Shown here: positions 24,640 to 38,110 of the stretch, piece after piece
How the letters are laid out: each line of letters starts with the position of its first letter
Numbering within the stretch: the first letter of the stretch is position 1
NCBI GenBank assembly: GCA_026826555.1
Contig: JAKSZT010053928.1
Location: forward strand, 44,217,311 to 44,281,310
DNA length: 64,000 nucleotides
Source of the DNA: Tolypeutes matacus
Lineage: Eukaryota; Chordata; Mammalia; Cingulata; Chlamyphoridae
Direction: 5' to 3'
Notes under the pieces: model-generated
Database searches by the model: none
What the model was told of the DNA's origin: nothing
What the model saw: the letters and a program-made list of their open reading frames with translations, nothing else
Translations under genes and position numbers: made by a program

Positions 24640-24949
24640 TAATGTTGACTGAATATGCAAAGTCCACACTCTGGGAGTCTGGAATTATGGCATGTGCCAG
24701 TCACAGGGTGCCTACATGATCAGCTCTCAATAAAAACCCTAGGCACTGAGCCTCTAATAAGCTTTCACTGTAGATGACACATTACAAGTGTTGTCACAAC
24801 TTTTGCTGGGGGAATTAAGTAGGCCCTGTGTGACTCCACTGGGAGGGTTCTTAGAAATTCACACCTGGTTTCCTCTGAACTTTGTCCCATACACCTTTTC
24901 CCTTTGCTGATTTTGCTTTACCTTTTTGTTGTAATAAATCATAGCCATG
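24640..24949 (+). mobile_element. Old LTR-like fragment
   Basis: A block with 'tgtgactccactgggagggt' and 'ttgtaataaatcatagccat' has the layout of an ancient mammalian LTR 3' part (AATAAA near the end). The family is not assigned. Confidence 0.4.
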
Positions 24950-25760
24950 CTCCCCAGTGTGACAGAATTGGACTCAGTTGTGGCTTCCCTACACATGGCT
25001 CTTCTGTCCTTTCTATTTGAACCTATAGTTGGTGCTGGAGTTGGTAGATGTATGTCCAAGAGACTTGAATCTTTGGGCTGTCCATGTGCCAGCTGGGCCT
25101 TGAGCCTCAATGGAGTTGCAACACATACTCTCCAGTTCATTGTACTCACCCAGGGCAACTAACAAGGAGGTGATGATGGACAACCACCATACCAAGGAAC
25201 CAAGAGAGTCTACAACTGCAAGCAAGAGATTTTCATCCATCGGCTATATGGGACTGAAGCCCCCTCTCAATTAGAGGTGGAGTGGGCATCACTATCCCAG
25301 AATCCTAAGGACTGGGGAATGAACTATGGTCTAGAGTAGACTTACTGGTATTCAATTATAGACTTATTGTGATTCTAGCAATGGAAGAACTTATATCACT
25401 GATATAGAGGCAGTGGCCACTAGAGGTTCTGAGGTCAGGGAGGGGGAAAACAGGTGTAATATGGGGACATATTTGGGACTTGGTAATTGTCCTGAATGAC
25501 ACTGCAATTACAGATACAAGCCATTATATATTTTGCCATAACCTACAGAAATGTGTGGGAGAGAGTGTAACTATAATGTAAACTATAATCCATGCTTAAT
25601 GGCAATGCTCCAATATTATGTTCATCAATTGTAATGAATGTACCACACTAATGAAGGATGTTGCTAATGTGAGTAAATGTGGGTGGTGTGGGGAGCACAG
25701 CATATGGGAATCCCCTATATTTTTTATGTAACATTTATGTAATCTAAATATCTTTAGCCG
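24950..25760 (+). mobile_element. Family R retroelement copy
   Basis: The sequence runs parallel to 22370-23165 of the nested element. Shared features are 'gtgacagaattggactca' near the start, the body, then the 'aatgtaccacactaatgaag' block and the terminal 'gtaacatttatgtaatctaa'. No poly-A remains. It ends about 120 bp left of exon 5. Confidence 0.7.
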
Positions 25761-25877
25761 AAAGTGCAACTACATGCTGAGTCCTGTGGGTCCTCCTGGT
25801 GAATGGTCAAATCTGGGATAGTCTTGGAACCCCAGTAACACATACAATAAAAAATAATTGAGTAAATGTATACATAC

Positions 25878-25956
25878 CATCTTACCAGGCAATGTGCTCT
25901 TGGAGGAAAGTCATTGTTCATACACAGCAAATCTTGCATAGTTTGTGGAATAACAT
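25878..25956 (-). CDS. RAB3GAP1: RAB3GAP1 coding exon 5 (residues 96-120)
   Basis: A 79-nt reverse-strand exon with acceptor TTTTTATAG and donor GTATGT. Its first two bases complete Asp95. It encodes VIPQTMQDLLCMNND then FPPRAHCLVR, and ends with two bases of Trp121. The phases fit exons 4 and 6. The donor must be the GTATGT four bases before the apparent end of frame, because exon 6 supplies the G of Trp121 followed by Tyr-Gly. Residue 106 is Cys (TGT) where I recall Gly in human. Confidence 0.96.
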
Positions 25957-28127
25957 CTATAAAAACATTTGATAATAAAATATGTGGTATGTTCATTCTA
26001 ATGCAGAATTTTACAATATCCCTTGAGGAAACATGTATCTTGCAAGTCCATGTAGTTTTGCCATTGTTTAAAGACTTGTATCTAGGGCTAGCTCTGAGAG
26101 TTGGAGGTGAGGTTATCTCTCTCTATTATCTTTAAACAAAGCCAGCCTATAAAAAAGACATATACCATTCCTTAAACTATGTTTCTACTATTTTTCTTTC
26201 TTCCAAATCATGAATCAATTCCTCATCCTTAGTAGAAAGCCATTTTTTATTTATTCTTCTTCGCCTACCCTTGTATTTTCTTCAAAATTCTATTTATGTG
26301 TGTCAACTCCGTATCTCCTCCCATATCTAACTTTTCTTGGCCCTAGCCATCCTAAATGTTTTTCTAAACCTCTACATAGCTTACAACTTCCAACCCATAT
26401 ATTTTTAAGCACTTGAACTGCTGCTATCCATAACAAGATACTAACATCAATGATCATTTGTACTCAAAAATGCACAATAAATCCAAAGCATAAATAGTAA
26501 TCTGTTCATAAGAAAAAGATTTCTTTTTGCTGTATACCTATATTGCTTAACAAATTTATATTTTGTTAATTTTCTAAAAGAATAAATAGAACACTAATGA
26601 CTTGGCCCTCTATATAATTAAAAACAATAAACAACTCCAACTAAATAAAAGTTCAGTGCTCAAATCTTCTGATGTCTGATGATACAGTTTTGAATAAATG
26701 TGTATCTCCAAATTAACTGAACTGATGGTTTGTTTCTAAATTCCACATCCAAATGAAAACTACACAGTACAACACAAATGCAACAATAATGCCTTAACTA
26801 TCTTAAATTCATCTATCTTCTTTTACAGCATAGTCCCCTTCATCTGTTCATCTCAGAAACATTGATTCTAAGCTTCCTTTATTTTTAAGCCTCATTGAAG
26901 AAAGAAATTATTACAACTTTTCCGTCATGTATGATCTTTCCTTAAATTGAGAGCCCTTAAAAACACTCTATCTTGAACAGTTTTCTTTGTTAATCAATGG
27001 AATGTTGGAACCAGAAATCCCAGGGCTACTATCGGATTTCTCTCATCCCCTTACATCTAATATATACATATTTATATTTTGGTTTATTTTATTTTGCTGC
27101 ATAACTGTCTTCCACATGTATATTCATGGAATTTAATATGTCCTAGTTTATGAATCTGAATGCAAACACAATCCAAATGTTTTGTTTGTGAGAAAAAAAT
27201 AAATATATCAGAAAAAGTAATATAATTATATTTCTACATAAGAAAACACAAAAACTATTTTGGGCTACACTTAAAAATCTAATTTGACCAGAAAAAACAT
27301 TAACACATATTCTATATATTCATTTTCTGAGTGAATAAAGAATAGTATCTGACAGCTCCAAAGTCATGTTTATTCAATATCTCGTTTACTAACTTTTATA
27401 CACTAGCATGTCTAAAGACCAGAAGATTTTGGATGATGTGACCTATTAGCAATCACTTACTCAATAGCTAGCCCAGGCCAGGTAATGGGAGAGGTGCTTA
27501 TGCATAATATCTCCTTAAAACATCACATCAACCCTCCAAGCAGTATTACTTCATTTTACAAATAATAAAACTTAGTCAAATAGCCAGTAAGTATAAGAGC
27601 CAGAATTTTAATCTACTTGGTCTGACTCCAAAGTCTAAGGTATATCTAAAACCACAATTATCAACAGATAAATTTTCTTTTGCTTTAATCCTTCAAGGCC
27701 CAGCTCAACTACCTCATTCTATATAACACTTTTTCTGACCTCCTCCAATTAAAAATGATATTTTTTCCTCTAAATTCCAGTAGAATATTTTCTGTTTTGG
27801 GGGATGGCACTAGACCTCCTATTACTGTTATTCACTTATTGTAAAGTAAGTTTCTTAAGTTTGTGTTCAACAAGGCTTAGCGGAGTACCAAGGACATGTT
27901 AGTTACTCAATAAATATATGCAGACTTAACTCATCTTAAAATAAATGATACAACAATTCTTTATCTGATAAGATCATACTCTTCTTTCAGGTGTGGTGAA
28001 ACAACTTTGCAAAAAAAACCATTTCCAGAGGATAATGCTGAATTAAGAGAACTAAATTCATGATTCAAAAAAAAAAAAAAAACACTCTCAAAAGTGAAGA
28101 ATTAAAAACCATGTAGTAAAAACTTAC
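25957..28127 (-). other. RAB3GAP1 intron 4, unique sequence with a MIR and L2-like pieces
   Basis: This 2171-bp intron holds a MIR at 27460-27655 and, around 27690-27930, an L2-like block ('aaggcccagctcaacta'). The rest is AT-rich unique sequence. Confidence 0.7.
27460..27655 (-). mobile_element. MIR
   Basis: Reverse complement of the MIR core: on the plus strand 'ttcattttacaaataataaa' and 'gccagtaagtataagagcca' correspond to the consensus 'attttacagatgaggaaact ... tagtaagtggcagagc'. Well diverged. Confidence 0.65.
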
Positions 28128-28260
28128 CTTCTAATAATTCATCCTTTCCTTCTTTATCACTGGATTCTTGTACAAGATGATGATGAGTAACTGAAAACTT
28201 AAAGTCAGCAAAGGAAATTTCATCTGATTTCTCTTCCCATGTACCAGAAGTAAATATACC
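28128..28260 (-). CDS. RAB3GAP1: RAB3GAP1 coding exon 4 (residues 51-94)
   Basis: A 133-nt reverse-strand exon bounded by a CAG acceptor and GTAAGT donor. It starts in phase 0 with GIFTSGTWEEKSDEISFADF, continues FSVTHHHLVQESSDKEGKDE and LLE, and ends with the first base of Asp95. I recall HHY and ESTDK at the two variable places in human, so both look like conservative differences. Confidence 0.97.
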
Positions 28261-28849
28261 CTGTATTTAAAAATAAAATGGAAGAACATTCACCTTAAAG
28301 TATTCAATATGTTTATGTTTATTATGCTTATTAACTCAGGGATTTTTTCCTTTTCCTAAAGGAAATGTAACAGTTTCATCATATAACTATTTTCCACATA
28401 ATGAAAGAAAGAAGAAAAAGAATATTTAAGTAAATAAAACCAATAGGACATTACTTTATGAATGATTTACCAGTGATCCTTTAAATAGAAAATTCCCTTG
28501 GAAGATAAACTATCAAGTAATTTAAAAATATATAATATTTCAAAAATTTTCCTAGATAAGTCAGTATATAAAATCACAAACACAAAGTAAATCCAATGCC
28601 TCTTCACATGAAAATAAAACCTTCCAACTAATAGAAGAATCTCTATCAGTTACTTTTTAAAAGAAAATGATTAAATTTTACAATCTAATCATAAAATTTC
28701 ACAAGAATTTATTAAATTTATTGAATTAAATTAAGAAAAATACACGGCAATAAAATAAACCTTTTTTATAGAACGCTCAAGACTAATATCACTATGTATT
28801 ACTGCAAATAGCGCTACTTACTGGACACCAGAAATTGCTTCAAAAGGAA
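28261..28849 (-). other. RAB3GAP1 intron 3, unique sequence next to exon 4
   Basis: AT-rich non-repetitive intron before the first large L1. I see no feature apart from the exon 4 acceptor. Confidence 0.6.
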
Positions 28850-30126
28850 GCAGTCTGGGGAACTTCTGGGAAGATGAAGGATTAGAGAGGCACAGAAGTT
28901 ACTTCTCTCCCAAAAAAATAACTAGAGAACAGGCAGAAACTCACTGGAAAACTGTTTTAGGATTTAGGACACCAGGGGAAGGCTGGACACTACCCAGAAG
29001 AGAGAGGGGCAAAGAAAAGGAGACTTGGTGGGATCTGTGAGTAAAGCTGCAGCCACAGCTGTTGGCGCCCATGCTCCCACCCTCAGAAAGCTGGCTGGTG
29101 GCTACAAACTGTAGGGGTCGCAGGGACCCAAGTCCCCAGGAAAGGGGAGGAGGAGGAGAGGGATGCCAATAGTTTGGGCCAGAGAACTTGGTCTTCAGCA
29201 TCCCACGGGTTGTCCCATTACAGGCCATGCGGGGACGCGACATTGCTCTCCCTGGGAGCCAGCAGGCAACAAATGAGAACCTGCCTTCTCAAACACCATC
29301 CCTACTGACCTATACTGGTTGGCAAGTGGAAATTTAACTTCTCACTGGGAAAAGAGGGGATGCAGCCAGCTGAGGGGGAGAGCAGCATCTGATCATCAAG
29401 TTTGAACTGGGAGGCTTGACTCTCAATATCCCGCCCAGAGGGAGGATTCTCGGGCACACTGATTCTACACCAACCACCAGGGTGGGGTTCCAGTGAACAC
29501 ATTCCCCAGAGGGTTTGAGCTGAAAAGTCTGCTGAAGAGCATCATCTGATGGCAGACAAGGAAAGTGCATGCAAAGAAAAAACAAACAAATAAATAAAAG
29601 ATGCTGTCTGGTACCTTTCTGCCTGCCCTCCCACCCCAAGGCCCCTGGAAACTGGTCTATGCTCTATTACTGGGTCCATGGCCCTGGTTTGAGCAGCTGA
29701 TCCAAAAGCAGGCAATCCAAAAGACCTAGAACAAGTTGAACTGAGAATCAAAGAACAAAAAAATAAAAAAAAGAAAGAACAGCAGTAACACACATCCACG
29801 TAACACTAAATCTCTAGACAAGAGAGAAACTGATCATCAGAGTAAACTCACCATCATAATTAGATGCCTACACATCAGTAAAAAATTGCAAGACATACCA
29901 AGAAAATAGGAGATATAGCTCAGGCAAAGGACCAAGTCAAAGCTCCAGATGAGGCATGAGATTTGAAAAAAATCAATCAATGATGTTCATACAAATCTCC
30001 TAAAGCAAATCAAGGAGTTGAAGGACACAAACACTGGACAACACAAAGAAGAATTTGAAAGCCTGACTAGAAAAAAAATAACAGGGTTTATGGGAATGAA
30101 AGGCACAATAGGTGAGATTAAAAATA

Positions 30127-30222
30127 CATCAGCTCAGTGGTTGAACGCCGGCCTCAGGCACACAAGGTCCTAGGTTCAATTCTTGGTCCTGGTACCTCAA
30201 AAAAAAAAAAAAAAAAAAAAAA
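30127..30222 (+). mobile_element. SINE monomer (half of the dimer type)
   Basis: A single head (CAGCTCAGTGGTTGAACGC with a GGTTCAATTCTTGG B box) ends in a poly-A of more than 20 bases. It lies inside the L1 copy. Confidence 0.8.
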
Positions 30223-30984
30223 TAGAAGCATACAAGAGCAGATTTGAAATCACAGAAGAATCAGTGACCTAGAAGAAAGAACAGGTGAAATTGAAAAGAG
30301 AAAAAGAGAGAGAGGAAAGAATGGAAAATATTGAGCATAGGCTAAGGGAGTTGAATGAAAGCATAAAGTACAATAACATATGTCATGGAAGTTACAGGAG
30401 AAGAAAAGAAAAAGGGGTAAAAAAAATTATTTGAGGAAATTAATAGATGCAAATTTCCCAACTCTAATGAAAGACATGAATGTACATGTCCAAGAAAAAG
30501 AGCAGACTCCAATCAGAATGAATCCAAAAGACCTACTCTAAGACACATATTATTCAGAATGTCAAGTGCCAAAGATAAAGAGAAAATTCTGAAAAAAAAA
30601 ACAAAGGGGAAACTAAATATCACATGCATGGGATGCCCAGTATGACTTAGTACAGATTTTTTATCAGAAACCATGGTGGTGAGAAGACAGTAGTACAATA
30701 TAATTAAGATGTAGAAGGACAAAAACTACCAGCCAAAAATTCTTTATCCAGCAAAACTGTCCTTCAAATATGAAGATGAGCTTAAAATATTCAGGCAGAC
30801 AAAAATAAAAAGGGACATTACAACTGACCCCGGGAAATTGAAAGGATCGTAAGAGGTTATTATGAGAAACTGGATGTCAACAAATTAGACAACCTAGAAG
30901 AAATGGACAAATTCCTAGAAACACACAAACAACCTATTCTGACCCTACAAGAAATACAAGAACACAACAAACCAATCACAAGTA

Positions 30985-31729
30985 CCAATCCTACGAGTAA
31001 GCCCTGAATCTCAGAAGAGTTGCAGGCAACACCTACTCTCTACATCATCAGACTCGCCCGGAACTAACAAAATGACACTGATGGACAACCCCCATCCCAA
31101 AAAACACAGAGTATCTAAAACTGCAAGCAAAATAGTTCCTTCCATCTACTCCATAAGATCTAAGTCCCCTCTCAATCTGAGGCAGAGCAGGGATCAACAT
31201 CCCCAAATCCTCAGGTTGAGTAATGAACAAACATAAGGGGGAAATGAAACCAAGGACAAAGTAAACTTATCAATATTGTATTAATGAAAGAATATGTAAC
31301 ATTGTTATAAAGACAGTGGTTAACAGAGGTTCTGAGGGGAGAGGGAGAGAGTAACAGTTGGAACAAGGTACTTTTAGGGCACTGGAATTAAGTGTTAACC
31401 ACAATGTAAACTATAGACCTTGGTTAGTAGCAATGCTTCAATATTTATTCATCAATTGTAACAAATGTACCACACAACTGTAAGATGTTATTAATAGGGG
31501 AAGATGTAGGAGGGGGAGGGAATGGAGTGTATGGGAATCCTGTATATCCTTTTGTTCAAGGCTCCCTCAACGTGATTCATTTGTCTGTGCTGTTCCATCG
31601 GAATCTCCATCACTGGCACTATTCCACTGGGAATTGGAACAGGCAGCAGCTCTACTCAGTTCAAACTCTTGCATATACTTCTTTTGGTAAGTAATTAAAG
31701 ATAATTTTATACTTAAAAAAAAAAAAAAA
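30985..31729 (+). mobile_element. Family R copy nested in L1
   Basis: Continues the family body ('caacccccatcccaaaaaac', 'gaggttctgagggga', 'aatgtaccacacaactgtaa', 'gtatgggaatcctgtatat') and ends in a poly-A at about 31713-31729. L1 ORF2 sequence flanks it on both sides. Confidence 0.7.
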
Positions 31730-32900
31730 ACGAACAAAAACCCCAATTCTGTTTAAACTCTTCCAAAAAACCTGAAAAGAGTGGAAAACTACCCAATACA
31801 TTTTATGAAGCCAACATCACCCTAATGCCAAAGCCACATAAAGATACTACAAGAAAAGAAAATTAAACACCAATCTCTCTAATGAACACAGATGCAAAAA
31901 TTCTCAAAAAATATTTGCCAATCAAATCCAAGAGCATATTAAAAGAATTATACACCATGATGAAGTGGGCTTTATTCCTGGTATGCAAGGGTGGCTCAAC
32001 ACAAGAAAATAAATTAACATAATTCATCACATTAACAAATCGAAGGGAAAAAAACCACATGATCATCTCGACTGACACAGAAAAGAGACAAATTTCTGTG
32101 GATTTGACAAATCAACATCTTTCTTGATAAAAACACTGCAAAAGGTAAGAATAGAAGTCAAGTTCTCAACATGATAAAGAGCATATATGAAAAACCCACA
32201 GCCCACATAGTTCTCAATGGGGCAAGGATGAAAGTTTTCACTCTAATATCAGGAACAAGACAAAGATGCCCACTGTCACTACTGTTATTCAACATTGTAC
32301 TAGAAGTTCTAGCTAGAGACGTAAGGCAAGTAAAAAATTAAATAAATAAAAGGTATCCAAATTGAAAATGACGAAGAAAAACTATTCATAGATGACATCT
32401 TACATTTAGAAAAATCTTAAATATCTACAATAAAGCTACTAGAGCTAATAAATTAGTTCAGCACAGTGGCAGGAGGCAAGATCAACAAGCAAAAATCAGT
32501 ATCGTTTCTATACACTAGTAATCAACAAGCTAAGGAGAAAATCAAGAAAAAACTCTATTTGCAATAGCAATAAAAATACTCAAATATCTAGGAATTTAGT
32601 TAACCAGAAATATAAAGGACCTGTACTCAGAAAACTACAAAACAATGCAAAAAGAAATCAAGTAAGACCTAAACAAATGGAAGGACATTCCATGTTCATG
32701 GACTGGAAGACTAAATATCGTGAAAGTATAAATTCTATGCAAATTGATTTACAGATTTATGCAATCCCAATCAAAATCCCAACAGCCTACTTTTAGATAT
32801 GTCAATTACCAAATTTGTTTGGAAGGGAAAGGGGCTACTGAATAGCCTCAAACATTCTAAAAAGAAGAGCAAAATTGGAGGACTCACACATTCTGACTTT

Positions 32901-34760
32901 GAAGTATATTGGAAATGCCAATCAAAACTACAATGAGATATAATTTCACACCTATTAGACTGGCCACTATTAAAAAGTCAGAAAACTGTAAGTGTTGGAA
33001 AGGATGTGGAGACAGGAACGCTTATTCACTGCTGGTAGGAATGTAGAATGGCACAGACACTATAGAGAACTGTTTGGCAGTTCCTAAGGAAGATGAATAT
33101 AGACTTGCCGTGGGACCTGGCAATACCACTGCTAAGTATATACCCAGAAGAATTGAGAGCAGTGACACAGACAGACAACTGCACACCAATGTTCATAGCA
33201 GCATTATCCACAATAGACAAAAGTTGGAAATAACCCAGGTGTCCACACCAAGCAATGAACTGATAAATTGTGGTATATACACATGATGGATTATTATGCA
33301 GCAGTAAGAAGAAATGAAGCTGTGAAGCACTTGACAACATGGATAAACCTGGAGGACATCATGCTGAGTGAAGCAAACCAGACACAAAAGAACAAATAAA
33401 TACTGTATGATTGAGCTATTATGAACTAAATATATTGTGCAAATTCATGGAGTTAATTAGAATGTAGGTCAGCAGAAAATAGAATGATGGTAAAGAATAG
33501 AAAGCTGAGGGTTAATCTGTGCAGAACTGGCAAAAAAAGATTGTCTGTAAATCTTTAGAAATGAATAGAAATGTTGAAAGCACATCACAGCATAAATAGC
33601 AGAACTAGTATAGGTATGACTGAGACTGAATGGGCAAGTATAAGGTCACATACATTACTATAAGAAAAGCTAAATAATGAAACATGGAACGTTATAATAT
33701 AGTGAAACCTCATGTGTGATGTACTATAAGAAAATTATTATTAAGAATTGTGAATTCATAAGCTTTCTAATCAATAGTCTCTGCTGTTTTAGCCTAGAAT
33801 TTAAATGATTAACTTGTTCTTTGGAATGTTATAGCGCTGCTATGCAGGCAATCCCATCATCGATTACCCAAAAAACAAATGTTTAGAAGGAGCAAGTCAC
33901 TGAACGTGATATTTACACATCCTGTTTGTATCCTCTGTAAAACTAAAAGCTAAATACCTTTATGTTCCTACTCAGTGTACCATAAATAGAATAGAACAAA
34001 GACCCCTCGAGACACCTTATCTCTCCTGTGGAGGGCTGGACACCCCCCGCCAGATGGATTCGGTTACTTTCGATGAGGTTACTCATGAGTTGCAAGACTC
34101 ACTGGAGTTCTGAGATTCGGAACCCCTTAAAAGGGATGGTCCCCAAGCTGCCAGTTGGAGCCTCACCCAGGAGGGGATGCTCTGCCTGGGACCGTTTTTC
34201 CAATCGGGACTCTGATCAGCTGCAAAGGGGCTCCCCAGCCACGTGACAGTTCAGATGTTGTGTTTTCCCCCAGTTTGGTAAGTGGCTATATATACTTTCA
34301 TTCTTTCCTATGTCTTTAATTAATTACTTTCTTTTGTGATTGCTCAATTGTTATAATCATTTGATATAACCACAAAACCATCTGATTGAATAAAACTGCC
34401 TTTGCATAGCATTTAGAATTTCTGCCTCTTACTTAGCAGAACAATGTAAAATACAAGTATGGGTGATACTGCATATATAAGACTGTTTTTACAAAATATA
34501 AATAGCAATAAACTAGAGAGATAGAAACAGAATACAGCTATATATGACAGTGGAAACACAGACAGACTGAAAGGTGATAAGGTTTTTTGTTTGTTCATTT
34601 GTTTTATTATTATTGGAATAATGAAAATGGTCTAAAAATGATTGAAGTGACGAATGCACAATTATGTGATTATACTAAGTACCACTCACTGATTGTCCAC
34701 TTTGGATGGATTTATGCTTTACTAATATGTATCAATAAAATCGATTTGTTTAAAAAATAG
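32901..34760 (+). mobile_element. L1 ORF2 end and 3' UTR, interrupted by an LTR
   Basis: The ORF2 C-terminal stretch runs through 33390. 3' UTR sequence follows, split by an LTR at 33717-34443, and ends 'atgtatcaataaaatcgatt' at about 34725-34745. It parallels the L1 copy whose 3' end is at about 19580. Confidence 0.75.
33717..34443 (+). mobile_element. Solo LTR of an endogenous retrovirus (candidate)
   Basis: A 727-bp insertion in the L1 3' UTR with TG...CA ends (tgatgtac ... agaaca). The flanks atgtg (33712-33716) and atgta (34444-34448) fit a diverged 5-bp duplication, and the L1 sequence resumes correctly on the right. It contains a TATA-like 'ggctatatatac' at about 34277, an AATAAA at about 34389, a GC-rich promoter-like middle (34020-34250) and an E-box (CACGTG) at about 34240. 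No internal viral genes are adjacent. Confidence 0.65.
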
Positions 34761-37700
34761 GCAAAAGACTTGAATAGACACTTTTCTAAAGAAGAAATAA
34801 ATGAAATATAAGTAATACAAACATATAAATGGCAACAAAACACATGAAAAAATGTTTCATCATCCCCAGCTATTAGGGAAATGCAAATCAAAGCTACAAT
34901 GACATATTTCACACCTACTAGAAGAGTCATTTAAAAAAACAAAACAGAAAACAACAAATGTTGGAGAGAATATGGAGAGACAGGAACACTTTTTCATTGT
35001 TGGTGGGATGTAGGATGGTACAGCTGCTGAGGAAGTCTATTGCCATGTGACCGACAAAACCACTACTAGGTATATACCTAGAAGACCTGAGAGCAGGGTC
35101 ATGAACAGTCATCTGCACACAGATGTTCATAGCAGCATTATTAACAATTGTCAAAAGATGGAAACAACCCAGGTGTTCATCAACTGACAAATGGATAAAC
35201 CAATTGTGGTGTATATGCACGATGGAATATTATTCAGCTGTAAGAAGAAATGAAGTTGTGAAGCATATAACAGCCGGATGATCCTGGAGGACATTATTTT
35301 CAGTGAAGGAGGCCAGGCACAAAGGATAAATATTTTGATTTCGCTATTACAAACTGAATATAATGAGCAAACTCATGGAGTTAATAGCTAGTTATGACTG
35401 GCCCCACAGAAATAAAAAGGATCATAAGAGGATATTATGAGAAACTGTATGCCAACAAACTAGACCTAGATGAAATATACAAATCCCTAGAAATGCACAA
35501 ACCTACACTGATGCTACAAGAAATACAAGAACTTAAATAACCAAACACATTAAAGTGATTGAATCTATCATCAAAAATCTCCCAACAAAAAGTCCAGGAC
35601 CAAATGGCTTCATAGGTGAATTCTACCAAGCATTTCAAAAAGGATTAACACCAATCCTGCTTAAATTCTTTCAGAAAATTGAAGGAGGGAAAATTACCCA
35701 ACACATTTTATGAAGCCAACATCACCCTAATACCAAAGCCAGATAAAGACACTACAAGAAAAGAAAATTACAGACCAATCTCTCTAATGAACGTAGAAGC
35801 AAAAATTCTCAACAAAATATTTGCAAATCGAATCCAACAGCATATCAAAAGACTTATACACCATGACCAAGTACAATTTATTCCTGGTATGCAAGGCCAG
35901 TTCAACATAAGAAAATCAATCAATGTAATACACCACATTAACAAACAGAAGGAAAAAAACACATGATCAGCTCAATTGACACAGAAAAGGCATTCAACAA
36001 AAACCAGCATTCTTTCTTTGTATAAAGACTGCAAAAGATAGGAATAGAAGGAAAATTCCTCAGTATGATAAAAAGCAAAGGGGGCGGATATGGCTCAACT
36101 GGTTGGGCGTCCATCTCCCATATGGAGGGACCTGGGCTTGATCCCCGGGACCTCCCGGTAAAATAAAAATAAAAAAAATTTTTTAAAAAAGGCATATAAG
36201 AAAAATCCACAGCCAACATCGCAAACATGGAGAAAGGTTGAAGGCTATCCCTCTAAGATTGAGAACAAGAAAACATGCCCACTGTCATCACTGTTATTCA
36301 ACATTGTACTTTAAGTTCTAGTTAGAGTAATGAGACCAAAATAAATAAATAAATAAATAAAGGCACCAAATAGGAAAAGAGGAAGTAAAACTCTCCCTAC
36401 TTGCGGATGATGTGATCCTATAGTTTAAAAATTCTGAAATGTCCATAAGAAAGATACCTGAGCAAAGTGGCAGGATACAAGATCAACACGCAAAAATCAG
36501 TAATGTTTTGTACACTAGTACTGAACAATCTGAGAAGGAAATCTGGAAAAAAATTGCATTTACAATAGCAACAAAAAGACTCAAATACCAGGAATCAATT
36601 TAACCAATGAAGTACAGGACCTATATGCAGAAAACTACAAAACAATGCTAAAAGAAATCAATGAAGACCTAAACAAATGGAAAGACATTCCATGTTCATG
36701 GATTGGAAAACTAAATATCATGAAGATGTCAATCCTACCCAAACTGATTTATAGATTCAATGTAATATCAATCGAAATTCCAACAGCCTACTTTACAGAA
36801 TTAGAAAGGACAATTACTAAATTCATTTTGAAGAGAAAGTGTACCTGAATAGCCAAAAGCACTCTAAAAGAGAAAAGCAACATGGGAGGAATTTCATTGC
36901 CTGACCTTGAAACATATTACAAAGCTACTGAGGTCAAAACAGCATGGTACTGGCATAAAGACAGATTCATCAGTGGAATAGAACTGAGAGTCCAGAAATA
37001 AACCCTCATCTTTATGGTCAACTGGTTTTCCACAAATCTACCAAGTCCATGTTAAGGGGACAGAACAGTCTCTTCAACAAATGGTGCTGGGAGAATTGGA
37101 TATCTATAACCAATAGATTGAAAGAGGACCCCTATCACACTCCCTACACAAGAATCAACTCAAAATGGATCAAAGACCTAGATATAAAAGTAAGGACCAT
37201 AAAACTACTACAAGAAAATGTAGACCCTGCAGTAGGTGGTGGTTTCTTGGACCTTACAACCAAAGCACGCACAACAAAAGAAAACACAGATAAATGGGAC
37301 CTCTTCGAAATTAAACACTTTTGTACCTCACAGGACTTTGTCAAAAGGGTGAAAAGGCAGCCAACTCAATGGGAGAAAATATTTGGAAATCACATGTCCA
37401 ATAAAGGTTTAATATCCATGATATATAAAGAAATGTTAAAACTCAACAATAAAAAGGCAAACGACCCAATTAAAAAATGGGCAAAAGACTTGAATAGACA
37501 GACATTTATCCAAAGAAGAAATACAAATGACAAAAAAAAACACATGAAAAAACGTTCAACATAACTCATGATTAGGGAAATGCAAATCAAATCTACAATG
37601 AGATATCATTTCACACCTATCAGAATGGCCATTATTAAAAAGACAGAGAACAACAAGTGTTAGCAAATATGTGGAGAGATAGGAATACTTATTCACTGTT

Positions 37701-38110
37701 GGTGGGAATGTAGAATGGTACAGCCACTGTGGAGGACTGTTTGGCAGTTCCTAAAGAAGCTGACTATAGATTTGCCACGTGACCCTGCAATACCACTACT
37801 GGGTATAAACCCAGGAGAACTGAGAGCAGCAACACAAACAGACATCTGCACACTGATATTCATAACGGTGTTATTCACAATTGCCAAAAGATGGAAACAA
37901 CCAAGGTGTCCACCAACCAATAAATGGATAAACTGTGATATATTCACAAGATGGAATGTTATGCAGCTGTAGGAAGAAATGAAATCATAAAGCATATGAC
38001 AACATGGATGAACCTGGAAGACATTATGTTGTGTGAAGCAAGCCAGACACAAAAGGAAAAATACTGTATAATTGCATTACTATAAACTAAACATAGTGTA
38101 ACATATTGTA
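34761..38110 (+). mobile_element. L1 ORF2 fragments
   Basis: A 3' ORF2 piece (34760-35390) is followed by a longer one (35390-38110). The longer piece includes [20 protein letters not shown] near 35700, [20 protein letters not shown] near 35800 and the endmost ORF2 part near 37050-37960. A SINE sits at 36081-36190. The ORF2 frame at 37049-37564 (171 codons) is the longest open stretch. Frameshifts and stops elsewhere make it inactive. Confidence 0.85.
36081..36190 (+). mobile_element. SINE nested in L1
   Basis: A short head (GGGCGGATATGGCTCAACTG with a CTTGATCCCC B box) with an A-rich tail interrupts ORF2. The same subtype is at 38931-39027. Confidence 0.85.

Larger units (their letters stand above)
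28850..32900 (+). mobile_element. L1 with 5' region, ORF1 and ORF2 segments, interrupted
   Basis: It opens with a GC-richer stretch (28850-29700, including 'gaacttctgggaagatgaag') that has the look of an L1 5' UTR. The ORF1 C-terminal domain follows at about 30500-30800, readable in pieces such as QPKILYPAKLSFKYEDEL with substitutions. ORF2 sequence starts at 30815, breaks at 30980 for a family R insertion, and resumes at 31740 through 32900 ('gccaacatcaccctaatgcc', 'acagatgacatcttac'). Stops and frameshifts are frequent. The whole is inactive. Confidence 0.75.

Noticed and set aside
37049..37564. 171-codon frame as a novel gene
   Set aside because: It is the C-terminal part of L1 ORF2; the same peptides occur at 17895-18272.
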